Below, in pieces: positions 1-6,398 of a stretch of DNA of 9,303 bases. The notes under the pieces were generated by a model. That model was not told the origin of the DNA. It worked only from the letters and a program-made list of their open reading frames with translations, and made no database searches. The translations under genes and the position numbers were made by a program. This DNA comes from JAABRU01 sp964505535 (lineage in GTDB: Bacteria; Desulfobacterota; Desulfobacteria; Desulfobacterales; Desulfococcaceae), in NCBI GenBank assembly GCA_964505535.1, contig CAZDIU010000222.1, positions 1 through 9,303 on the forward strand. The letters are read 5' to 3'. How positions within the stretch are numbered: position 1 is the stretch's first letter; every line of letters begins with the position of its first letter.

Positions 1-51
1 CTGTCTGACAAAGGTTTACAGCGGTATGACGGATTTTGGGGAAAACTTTAA

Positions 52-1665
52 GTTATTATTAACAGTGCAGCAGAACAAAACCGCAATGATCTTCGCGATA
101 CAAAGGGAAGAATTGAAGGTAAAAATACAGCGAATTACTGTTGCGAACGTCCGCATGGTGTAGATAATCTTGCCAAACCTGCTGAAAATGGAAAATGTGC
201 AAATAAGGAAAAATGTTTCGGTTATGTAAAATTTACGGGACCTAATAAAATTGAAGAAAACAAAAGCAATTTTTCTGAATATTCAGAAAATATCCCGGAA
301 AACTGGTGGGATGTTATTCTTGACAAAGTTGAATCAATTAATGAAGATGGAAAAATAAGAAATAAAGCAGTTTATAAAAAAATCCATAAAACTGTTCAGC
401 AAAAATGTAAAGAATTTACCATGTCAAAAAGATGCGAACGCCTTTTTATGGATAAAAAAGGGAAGAAATATCCGGTTCCGCAGAAAACACTGAAAAAGTA
501 CGAATACATTCTTTCTGTTTACAAAGAAAATGTGGGAAGGAGTGATACACCGGAGATATTCCATACCCATATGCCGGGATCATATAATCAGAATACAGAA
601 TCATTATCATTGAATAAAAATGATTTGGTTTATTTCAGAGTAGAAACATCTGATGAAAGAACTCCGGTTTTGGATATTATACCGGTTTCCATATCCCGAA
701 TTGCGGATCATCTACATATCGGACAAAGATTTAATTTACCGAATCTCCGCCCCTGCCACGGCGAATGGCTGGAGGAAAATGACATCACTGCTTTGAACGA
801 TTACCCGGAGAAAAAACTCCTGCTCCGCCATCCCGAAGGTTTATGCCCTGCCTGCCGTGTGTTCGGAAACGGTGCATACAAAGGCCGGGTGCGTTTCGGT
901 TTTGCAAAGCTGGAAAATGAACCCAACTGGCTGAAACCAAATCCTGACGCTCCCAACTGCGGTGAACCGATTATGCTCCCTCTTCTGGAGCGTCCCCGGC
1001 CCACCTGGTCTATGCCCAAATCCAAAAAAGGAAAGAATAAAGACGAAGATTTTGATCCCAAAGTTCCGGGACGGAAATTCTATCTTCATCATCAGGGATG
1101 GGAAGACGTGAAAAACGGCAAATCTCCTGCGATGAGAAACAGCATTGAAAAAAGCCCCAGCAACCGTTCTGTGGAAGCATTGGATAAGGATAATGTGTTT
1201 TCCTTTGAAATCTGCTTTGAAAATCTGGAACCTTATGAATTGGGACTGCTGCTGTTTTCTCTTCAACTCGAAAACGGTCTGGCACACAAACTGGGCATGG
1301 CAAAATCAATGGGCTTCGGCAGTGCGGAAATTGACATTGAACAGGTCTGTATCCGGGAAAGTGCTGAAAAATGGCGGAATGCCAATGCAGAAACAGAAAA
1401 CTGGATTCAGACCGGGAAACAGAAACTGTCAAAATGGTTTAAAGCAGATTTTGACAGCATTCCACATGTTGCTGATCTGAAAAAACTTCTGTATTTTCCT
1501 GAAAAACAGCGGGCAAAAGTTTGTTATCCGCCTTTGAAAAAGGAACAGGGGAGCAGTATGACGGATTATGATGATCTCAGAAAGAAAAAGGAACAGGAAA
1601 GAGTTGACATGCTGACAACTCCCTGGAAAGAATGGCAGAATATCTCTGAAAGATGGAGAACATGA
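52..1665 (+). CDS. cas7-11: C-terminal part of a type III-E CRISPR effector Cas7-11 (gRAMP), 5' end missing or broken
   Basis: Seen: the frame is open from 52 to the stop at 1663-1665 (537 codons), preceded in frame by TAA at 49-51. It has no ATG, GTG or TTG before ATG 421. Conserved RAMP/Cas7 features follow: SKRCERLF (421-450), NDLVYF, IIPVSISR, LRPCHGEW (Cys 754), GLCPACRVFG (Cys 844 and 853, probable zinc site), YKGRVRFGFA, LLERPRPTWS, VPGRKFYLHH, the Gly-rich GLAHKLGMAKSMGFGS (1276-1323) and LTTPWKEW near the end. Known family: these match, in order, the last (Cas7.4) domain of Cas7-11 of Desulfonema ishimotonii and Scalindua as I recall them, a single ~1600-residue crRNA-guided RNase. 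Homology continues upstream of 421 (FGYVKFTGPNKI; VIINSAAE), so ATG 421 is an internal Met and has no clear Shine-Dalgarno. The crRNA-processing and RNA-cleaving domains (Cas7.1-7.3) are not in this piece, so alone it should be inactive. Either a pseudogene remnant or a gene broken by a nonsense or frameshift change whose 5' part lies left of the window. Family call very sure; functional state unsure. Confidence 0.9.
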   Translation, partial: VIINSAAEQNRNDLRDTKGRIEGKNTANYCCERPHGVDNLAKPAENGKCANKEKCFGYVKFTGPNKIEENKSNFSEYSENIPENWWDVILDKVESINEDGKIRNKAVYKKIHKTVQQKCKEFTMSKRCERLFMDKKGKKYPVPQKTLKKYEYILSVYKENVGRSDTPEIFHTHMPGSYNQNTESLSLNKNDLVYFRVETSDERTPVLDIIPVSISRIADHLHIGQRFNLPNLRPCHGEWLEENDITALNDYPEKKLLLRHPEGLCPACRVFGNGAYKGRVRFGFAKLENEPNWLKPNPDAPNCGEPIMLPLLERPRPTWSMPKSKKGKNKDEDFDPKVPGRKFYLHHQGWEDVKNGKSPAMRNSIEKSPSNRSVEALDKDNVFSFEICFENLEPYELGLLLFSLQLENGLAHKLGMAKSMGFGSAEIDIEQVCIRESAEKWRNANAETENWIQTGKQKLSKWFKADFDSIPHVADLKKLLYFPEKQRAKVCYPPLKKEQGSSMTDYDDLRKKKEQERVDMLTTPWKEWQNISERWRT

Positions 1666-1668
1666 TTT

Positions 1669-2598
1669 TCACTGCACCTCCCCTTTGGTAACCCGCATGA
1701 AGATGTCTTCCAAATCCGTATGCCGGGGTCTGAATTCGCATATGCTGTGTCCCTGTTTTACCAAAGAGGCCAGCAGTTGGCTGCTTTCCTTTTCACCGCC
1801 TTCCATTTCAACGGAAAGTTCACGGCCTGCGCGGTTCACCTTTGCCACCCCCGGAGTTTCCAGCAGGGTGCGGAACAGATTTTCTTCATCCTCCCAGGCA
1901 CGGATCAGAAGGGTGACAATGGGTCTGTCCGCGTCCGTGAGTTCTGAAATGGCTCCGGTCCGAAGAATTCTGCCCTGCTCGATGATGACGGCTCCGGTGC
2001 AGATTTCCGTCAGTTCACTGAGGATATGGGAACTGATGAGAATGGCCTTGCCCTGCCGGGCCAGGATTTTCAGCAGTTCCCGCAGTTCCACCCGTGCACG
2101 GGGATCCAGCCCCGAAGCCGGTTCATCCATCAGCAGCACACGCGGATCATGCACCAAAGCCCTGGCCAGACTTACCCGCTGTTTCATGCCTTTGGACAGG
2201 GCTTTGAGCATTTTGTCCTGTATTCCGGTCAGACCGGTGAATTCCTCCACCTGCTGCACCCGGGTGCGGCGTTTTTCCCCTTTCATCCGGAAAACCCGTG
2301 CGAAAAAATCCAGATATTCATGAACACTGATGTCACTGTGCGCGGGAAGGGCATCCGGCATGAACCCAACCATTTCCCGGATTTTTTCCGGGTACTGGGT
2401 CACGGAGATGCCGTTGACATATGCCTCTCCGGAATCCGGTTCCTCCAGAGTGGCCAGAATCCGCAGGGTGGTTGTCTTTCCGGCTCCGTTGGGTCCCACA
2501 AACCCGTAAATCTGTTTTGCGCCAAAGGAAAAGGAAACCCCTTTCAGTGCATGGGTTTTGCCGTATTTTTTCCCGATATTCTCCACCCGTACTTCCAT
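1669..2598 (-). CDS. ABC transporter ATP-binding protein (ABC-2/drug-export type)
   Basis: A soluble 309-residue ATPase that would power an ABC-2-type exporter. Seen: Walker A GPNGAGKT (residues 35-42), signature LSKGMKQR (134-141), Walker B VLLMDE (154-159), D-loop SGLD (162-165) and switch His191 in SSHIL. The Q-loop position reads FMPD rather than the usual Gln, as in several ABC-2 ATPases. A C-terminal ~85-residue extension follows the nucleotide-binding domain, ending DLEDIFMRVTKGE, usual for this class. ATG 2598 is chosen because GGAAGG lies 6 nt upstream; a TTG at 2622 has no ribosome site. Third gene of a leftward run after the zinc-ribbon and hydrolase genes, 148 nt beyond the hydrolase. 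Odd: no permease follows. The stop is 3 nt from the converging cas7-11 stop, where a membrane partner would normally begin. Substrate unknown. Confidence 0.93.
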   Translation of the reverse strand: MEVRVENIGKKYGKTHALKGVSFSFGAKQIYGFVGPNGAGKTTTLRILATLEEPDSGEAYVNGISVTQYPEKIREMVGFMPDALPAHSDISVHEYLDFFARVFRMKGEKRRTRVQQVEEFTGLTGIQDKMLKALSKGMKQRVSLARALVHDPRVLLMDEPASGLDPRARVELRELLKILARQGKAILISSHILSELTEICTGAVIIEQGRILRTGAISELTDADRPIVTLLIRAWEDEENLFRTLLETPGVAKVNRAGRELSVEMEGGEKESSQLLASLVKQGHSICEFRPRHTDLEDIFMRVTKGEVQ

Positions 2599-2637
2599 TG
2601 TTTTCCTTCCAGACTGAGACAATTCTGTGATACCGGA

Positions 2638-2745
2638 TCAAAGGCGGACAAAGCCGTATTCTCTTTTACCGCGTTCTTTTCCTCTTTGTTTGCCCAGGTT
2701 CCGGATTTGTTTAAGGCCGGAAACCGTCTGCCGGGAAATTCTCAT
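2638..2745 (-). CDS. possible 35-residue basic peptide ORF (doubtful)
   Basis: An ATG (2745) starts one base after the TGA of the hydrolase gene (TGAAATG arrangement) and opens a 35-codon frame ending at TGA 2638-2640, before the ABC ATPase start. The predicted peptide is very basic, with about a third Arg and Lys (for example GKQRGKERGKRE). The stop-start spacing would allow translational coupling, and the ORF nearly fills the gap. Against it: no evident Shine-Dalgarno, no family I recognise, and the basic character may simply come from purine-rich DNA. Could equally be an untranslated spacer. Confidence 0.15.
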   Translation of the reverse strand: MRISRQTVSGLKQIRNLGKQRGKERGKREYGFVRL

Positions 2746-2746
2746 T

Positions 2747-3718
2747 TCAGGACTGAAATATTTCAGCCATGCGTTTTTCCGCATAACTGTCCAGCCCGGC
2801 ATTCTGTATGAATCCGCAATGACCGCCCCATCGGGTCCGTTCCACATGCAGATACGGGGAAGGAGAAAGAGTATCCAGATCTTCCGCAGGAATGACCGGA
2901 TCATCCCGGCTGGCAATGATATAAGAGGGAATCCGCAGATTTTTCAGCACATTTCCGCCAAGAGCGTATCCGTTCAGGTAGGCTTTGGCAGTGGGAAAAC
3001 CGGTGTGGCGGGGGGCAAAATACCCGGTCATGCTTCCCAGGGTGGAAAAGCGGGACAGATTTTTCAGATCCTGCAGTTGGGGGAAAAAACGAAGTTTTTT
3101 CCGCAGGGAACGGCGCCATTTTCCCATGAAGTAGCGGTGATAGAAAAAGGGGCCGTTTTCCAGCACATCCATTGTTTTCACCGGATCCAGCACCGGACTG
3201 ACAGCCACCACCTTTGCCAGCCGGATACCGGCCTGCGGCGCGTGCACCGCTATCCGCAGCCCGAAATTGCCGCCCAGGGAAAATCCGGCCAGAAACAGCT
3301 TTCTGCACGCAAACCTGTCCTGAACAGCCCTGACTGCGCCCACGGTCTCTTCAATGCGGCAGGAATGAAACAGACCCTGGTTGAGATGATGGCTGTCTCC
3401 GTGATCCCGGAGATTGAGCCGGAAGATGTCAAATCCCTGCCGGAAAAGAAAAGAGGCGGCAGACAGGAGATAAACCGAATCAGAACTTCCTTCCCATCCG
3501 TGAATCAGAATGACCATATCTCCCAGACCGTTTCTGTGAGCCGAATGCTTGCCCAAAAGGCGTACACCTTTTCCGCAGTCCAGGATATGGGATTCAGTCT
3601 GTTTCAGTAAGTCCCCGGACTGAAAACGGACAAAGGGACGCCGCAGTTTCAGACTGGCCAGCACAGACTGCACATGGGGATTGCGGAATACAGGAGAAGG
3701 ACGGAATTTGTCTGTCAT
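2747..3718 (-). CDS. alpha/beta-hydrolase, YheT-like (COG0429 type)
   Basis: A 323-residue predicted cytoplasmic serine hydrolase, probably an esterase; the substrate of the YheT/ABHD group is not settled. Seen: N-terminal FRPSPVFRNPHVQSVLAS typical of the family, oxyanion region LIHGWEGSS (residues 71-79), nucleophile elbow GFSLGGN with Ser147, the acid in SRDDPVIP (Asp272 or Asp273) and the catalytic His300 in GGHCGF. The triad is complete and length is normal for the family (about 320-340). Start: ATG 3718 has GGAG 9 nt upstream; the in-frame GTG at 3742 touches the stop of the preceding gene and lacks a ribosome site. It begins 24 nt after the zinc-ribbon/HEAT gene, so the two are very likely co-transcribed. 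No signal peptide seen. Confidence 0.9.
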   Translation of the reverse strand: MTDKFRPSPVFRNPHVQSVLASLKLRRPFVRFQSGDLLKQTESHILDCGKGVRLLGKHSAHRNGLGDMVILIHGWEGSSDSVYLLSAASFLFRQGFDIFRLNLRDHGDSHHLNQGLFHSCRIEETVGAVRAVQDRFACRKLFLAGFSLGGNFGLRIAVHAPQAGIRLAKVVAVSPVLDPVKTMDVLENGPFFYHRYFMGKWRRSLRKKLRFFPQLQDLKNLSRFSTLGSMTGYFAPRHTGFPTAKAYLNGYALGGNVLKNLRIPSYIIASRDDPVIPAEDLDTLSPSPYLHVERTRWGGHCGFIQNAGLDSYAEKRMAEIFQS

Positions 3719-3742
3719 TTTCAGCAGCTCCTGCTTTGGCAC

Positions 3743-4429
3743 TTACACACCGGCCACATCCCTTCCGCATTTTTTGCAGATGCTGGCCCGTCTTTTGATG
3801 ATTTCTGTGCAGTAGGGGCATTCACGGGTGAAATGGCGTTCATGCAGCTTTTTGACTGCCGCTTCCACCTGCCTTTGCAGCACATTGTTCTGAAAATCAA
3901 CATTGCGTATGGTGTCAATGGCTTCCATGCTGCCGATGTCTCCCAGCATCTCGGCTGCCTTCAGCCGTACGCGCGTGGGTTCCGATGTGTCCAGCAGGAG
4001 CCGGGTGATGGTGATTTCGTCTTTGTCAACATAGCAGCCTGCCAGAATGGAAAAACCTTTTTTGATGGCCTCTTTGAGCATTTCCTGCTCCAGCAGAGCC
4101 TGATTGTCAATGATCTGTCCTGTTGCACCCTGGGGACTGAAAACCGGCATACACTCAAAATTTTCCGCCTCCCGGTAACACATGCACCGGTATGATGCCC
4201 TCTGCCCAAAGTTTTCCTCCAAATCCTTCCATCCGCTTTTGTAAAGGGGGCATTCATCATTGAAGCACACAAAAAGATAGGGAGCGCACCAGCCCATGCC
4301 ATCGCTGAAATTGAGCGGCGGAACTTCCCATATGGTCATTTCCTGATGGCAGTGGGGGCATACAGGTTTCCTGCCGGTCAGCATTTTTTCCAGATACTGT
4401 TCTCTGGTTTCCATTGTTTCCGTTGTCAT
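3743..4429 (-). CDS. zinc-ribbon protein with central HEAT-like helices
   Basis: A 228-residue soluble protein of unknown role. Seen, in order: an N-terminal metal-binding section with CPHC (Cys24/27) and CFNDEC (Cys55/60), a further Cys pair RCMC (82/84), an all-helical middle (about 107-198) with a HEAT-repeat-like unit (TRLLLDTSEPTRVRLKAAE then MLGDIGSMEAIDTI), and a C-terminal zinc ribbon CPYC...CKKCG (204, 207, 218, 221). Zinc ribbons at both ends of a helical scaffold suggest a protein- or nucleic-acid-binding adaptor; this is inference. Start: ATG 4429 has GGAGG 8 nt upstream; a GTG at 4486 would lengthen the frame but lacks this and runs through an inverted repeat. First gene of the leftward operon with the hydrolase. 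Clustered-Cys proteins of this sort are common as hypothetical proteins in sulfate reducers. Confidence 0.8.
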   Translation of the reverse strand: MTTETMETREQYLEKMLTGRKPVCPHCHQEMTIWEVPPLNFSDGMGWCAPYLFVCFNDECPLYKSGWKDLEENFGQRASYRCMCYREAENFECMPVFSPQGATGQIIDNQALLEQEMLKEAIKKGFSILAGCYVDKDEITITRLLLDTSEPTRVRLKAAEMLGDIGSMEAIDTIRNVDFQNNVLQRQVEAAVKKLHERHFTRECPYCTEIIKRRASICKKCGRDVAGV

Positions 4430-4460
4430 TGAATTATCCTCCGTGGTTATGAAAATTGGG

Positions 4461-4481
4461 GTGCAAAAACATTTTCTGCAC
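4461..4481. promoter_or_regulatory. 21-bp imperfect palindrome upstream of the zinc-ribbon/HEAT gene
   Basis: GTGCAaaaac-a-ttttcTGCAC: eight of ten positions pair around a central base, with perfect outer GTGCA/TGCAC. It lies about 31-52 nt upstream of ATG 4429, between the ribosome site and the likely promoter region, a natural place for a dimeric repressor. No cognate regulator is visible in the window. Its role as an operator is inference. Confidence 0.3.
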
Positions 4482-4770
4482 GTCACACTGTCTTAACAAT
4501 CCTGCGCTCTGCAGATTTCATCTTTAAATATGAAGTCCCGGGTTTTCAGTTTGGGACGCGGGGAAGCTGAACCTGCATGAAAAAGATAAAATAAGATTGA
4601 AGATGGTATCTGCAAGTATTTTTTTCAGATATGCGGTTTTCAAAAAAAATTTTACCCAAGGGTTCTGAAAAAATCACACAGGAATTCTCCGGACACATTC
4701 TGAACAGCAAAAAGCATTTTCCGGAAAAACTGTGTTTGACGAAAAGAGAATTCCGGTGTAAGAAAGATAT
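4482..4770. other. divergent intergenic region, no gene seen
   Basis: With the leader of the leftward operon this makes about 340 bp without a convincing gene. It is more AT-rich than its flanks (for example CAAAAAAAATTTTA near 4640). Visible structure: a 9-bp inverted repeat GGAATTCTC (4681-4689)/GAGAATTCC (4746-4754) enclosing the perfect palindrome TTTTCCGGAAAA (4717-4728), just before the zinc-ribbon gene at 4771. A TTGACG at 4736-4741 could be a -35 box, but the -10 at proper spacing (TAAGAA) is poor. Frames of 84 and 151 codons crossing this region have no recognisable protein features. It should hold the promoters of both divergent genes. Confidence 0.5.
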
Positions 4771-4959
4771 ATGCCAAGCATTGAATATACATGCCAAAAG
4801 TGCGGCCACAGCTTTCAGCGCCCTGTTTTCAGGGGAGATGAGGGAGATCCGGTCTGGTGTCCGAAATGCCGATCCAGCGAGGTGACATCCGCAAAGGTCC
4901 TGACCGGCCTGTTTGACGGCATCGCGTCTTTCAGTTCCCTCAGCAAAGACACCAACTGA
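4771..4959 (+). CDS. FmdB-type small zinc-ribbon protein
   Basis: A 62-residue protein with one four-Cys zinc ribbon: YTCQKCGHSF (Cys8, Cys11) and VWCPKCRS (Cys30, Cys33), opening MPSIEYTC as in the FmdB family of putative regulatory zinc ribbons (usual length about 60-110). The tail (TGLFDGIASFSSLSKD) has no recognised motif. Role unknown; the family name comes from a formamidase operon and does not establish function here. The ribosome site is weak (AAGAAAG, about 5 nt before ATG). Stands alone between a divergent region and the pseudo-receiver gene 190 nt on. Confidence 0.85.
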   Translation: MPSIEYTCQKCGHSFQRPVFRGDEGDPVWCPKCRSSEVTSAKVLTGLFDGIASFSSLSKDTN

Positions 4960-4972
4960 ACGCGGTGAAAAC

Positions 4973-4989
4973 GCGGCAGGTTCTGCCGC
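4973..4989 (+). terminator. short GC hairpin after the FmdB-type gene, weak terminator candidate
   Basis: GCGGCAG-gtt-CTGCCGC is a perfect 7-bp stem with a 3-nt loop starting 14 nt after the FmdB stop. It lacks a following T run, so Rho-independent termination would be inefficient; it may instead be an mRNA-end stabiliser. Confidence 0.35.
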
Positions 4990-5075
4990 AGCCAGACCCA
5001 TTCAGCCCAATGCTGTCAAAGTGCGGAGAATTCCCAGGCTTGAAAACCGGGGACAGTGAAATGATTCGCAATACC

Positions 5076-5116
5076 TGCCAAACATTCTGTTTGGCACTCC
5101 TGCCCTTTCAGCAGGA
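5076..5116 (+). promoter_or_regulatory. tandem hairpins in the leader of the pseudo-receiver gene
   Basis: TGCCAAACA-ttc-TGTTTGGCA (5076-5096) is a perfect 9-bp inverted repeat, followed directly by TCCTGC-(7 nt)-GCAGGA (5098-5116). The pair ends 35 nt before ATG 5152. There is no T tract, so an operator or leader-RNA structure is likelier than a terminator. No matching regulator or metabolite-riboswitch pattern was recognised. Confidence 0.35.
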
Positions 5117-5151
5117 AAACATCTGAACAGACGGATTTGTCCGACAGAAAC

Positions 5152-6213
5152 ATGGAAGATCAGAAAACTTCACCTTTGCAGATTCTTGTTGTTCACGAAA
5201 GCACGGTGATCAGAAACATTCTCCGGGAATACATCTGCACGGATCATCCGGATGCTGCGCTCTCTTTCTGCGCGTCCCGTGAATATCTGGGCACAACATT
5301 GGACAACAGCAGGTTTGATCTGGTTTTTTCCGGTCTGGAAATGGAAAGGATAAACGGTTTTGCTGTGCATGAGGCAATGCAGGAATCCGAGCGCAACCGG
5401 AAAACGCCCCTGATCATCATGACCCCCACGGACACTCCTGCACAGCGCAGTTATCTGGAAAAACGCGGCATTCATCATATTCTCCCCGTTCCCTGCACCT
5501 CCATACAGCTCCGGGATCTGATGTACCGGATATTCAACCCGGAATCCAACACCATCCGCACCTTTTATGCCATGCCCGAATCCAGGGCAGTGATTCACAT
5601 GGAGAATCAGCAGATTTCTGCGGAAATCATCAATATCAGCACAGACAGCATTGTCTGCGGCCTGACATGGACAGGTCAAAGGCATCTGCTGACCAAAGCC
5701 GATCTTGTCACCCTGCAGTTTCCGGCTGATTACGGCAAAGCCAGCACCATCAGCATTTCCGGTGAACTGCTTGGAATCAGGGATGCCATCCGCATTCATA
5801 CGGATCATCCGGATCGGCTCCGGGTGAACTGGAAGGTTTCATGGCATCTGTTTGAACTTCAGGCCGCAACCAAAAGACCGGTGAAACTCCGGCTGGGAGA
5901 GCATACTGGCGGGCGTCCGGATTCAGTGGAACATCAGGCAGAAATAACAGAAATGAACCTGATTCTGCTCCGGGAGAATGAAAGCCTGAAAACCGCACTG
6001 GATATGCTGACCATGGAGAAGGAAAGTCTTTTGCAAAAGATTTCCCGTCTCCGGAAAAAAATTTCAGAACTTGAAAAAACACAGGCAGAAATGATATTGC
6101 AGCGGACAGCGGAAGGATTTCTGATCAATGAGTCCCCGGTGCCGACACAGGACAGCAGAAAACTGTCCATCTTCAAACGGATTGTTGAGGACAATGTGAA
6201 ACTTCGGTGTTGA
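5152..6213 (+). CDS. degenerate response-regulator receiver, PilZ-like domain and coiled coil
   Basis: A 353-residue cytoplasmic protein. Seen: residues 9-128 have the receiver pattern (ILVVHES, RFDLVFSGLEM, PLIIMT, ILPVP), but aligned with CheY the acidic pair is His15-Glu16, the phosphoacceptor Asp57 is Gly61 and Lys109 is Val113; only the Thr (91) remains. It therefore should not accept phosphate in the usual way. Residues about 135-238 look like a divergent PilZ beta-barrel (ESRAVIHM, AEIINIST), but the c-di-GMP RxxxR and DxSxxG motifs are not intact. Residues about 262-315 form a clear coiled coil (LLRENESLKTAL, LLQKISRLRKKISELEK). ATG 5152 is chosen; TTG 5137 is in frame and neither has a strong ribosome site. 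Likely a signalling or scaffold adaptor. It lies directly upstream of mamK (251 nt), but mamK has its own promoter. Receiver call firm; PilZ call moderate. Confidence 0.75.
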   Translation: MEDQKTSPLQILVVHESTVIRNILREYICTDHPDAALSFCASREYLGTTLDNSRFDLVFSGLEMERINGFAVHEAMQESERNRKTPLIIMTPTDTPAQRSYLEKRGIHHILPVPCTSIQLRDLMYRIFNPESNTIRTFYAMPESRAVIHMENQQISAEIINISTDSIVCGLTWTGQRHLLTKADLVTLQFPADYGKASTISISGELLGIRDAIRIHTDHPDRLRVNWKVSWHLFELQAATKRPVKLRLGEHTGGRPDSVEHQAEITEMNLILLRENESLKTALDMLTMEKESLLQKISRLRKKISELEKTQAEMILQRTAEGFLINESPVPTQDSRKLSIFKRIVEDNVKLRC

Positions 6214-6230
6214 ATTGGGAAGATAAATGA

Positions 6231-6284
6231 AGAATTGTGAATGATGAATTGTGAATTGTGATCCGAATGAAATTATAATTTATA
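6231..6284. repeat. degenerate AT-rich short tandem repeat
   Basis: Three near copies of GAATTGTGA (6232-6240, 6246-6254 and the overlapping AATTGTGAT) are followed by AATTATAATTTATAA (6270-6284). A related TATAATTTAT block recurs at 6417-6445, on the far side of the REP-like hairpin, so AT-rich arms bracket the hairpin. It could be slippage-derived or the edges of a small non-autonomous element. No terminal inverted repeat with target duplication could be proved. Confidence 0.45.
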
Positions 6285-6329
6285 ACTGACTTTGCGCAGT
6301 CTTTCCAAAAATCAGAAAGTGTGTCCACC

Positions 6330-6398
6330 GTCATTCCGGCGAAACCCGGAATCCGGTATTTTCAGCATGTTCCGGATACCGGCTTTCGCCCGTATGAC
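6330..6398. repeat. REP-like imperfect palindrome, copy 1
   Basis: A 69-bp imperfect palindrome starting GTCATTCCGGCG and ending CGCCCGTATGAC. The left arm forms its own 7-bp hairpin ATTCCGG-cgaaac-CCGGAAT (6333-6352) and the right arm a bulged one. Read as protein it gives the PAFARMT peptide typical of dispersed GTCATTCCxGCGAAAxCxGGAAT repeats in many bacteria. A second, divergent copy lies on the other side of mamK (7643-7715). Such elements are usually dispersed by a RAYT transposase; none is encoded here. Confidence 0.7.

Noticed and set aside
1..420. CRISPR array next to the effector
   Set aside because: No regularly spaced direct repeats of 25-40 nt are visible here or elsewhere in the window.
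421..423. ATG 421 as the true start of the CRISPR protein
   Set aside because: Family similarity continues in frame upstream, the Met aligns with an internal position next to KRCER in gRAMPs, and no good ribosome site precedes it.
2627..3610. 327-codon plus-strand frame opposite the hydrolase gene
   Set aside because: Shadow of the alpha/beta-hydrolase; composition is Pro/Gln/Gly-rich as expected of an antisense frame and it crosses the ABC-hydrolase gap.
4546..5001. 151-codon minus-strand frame over the intergenic region and FmdB-type gene
   Set aside because: Overlaps a small gene with four well-placed zinc-binding Cys; no domain or ribosome site seen.
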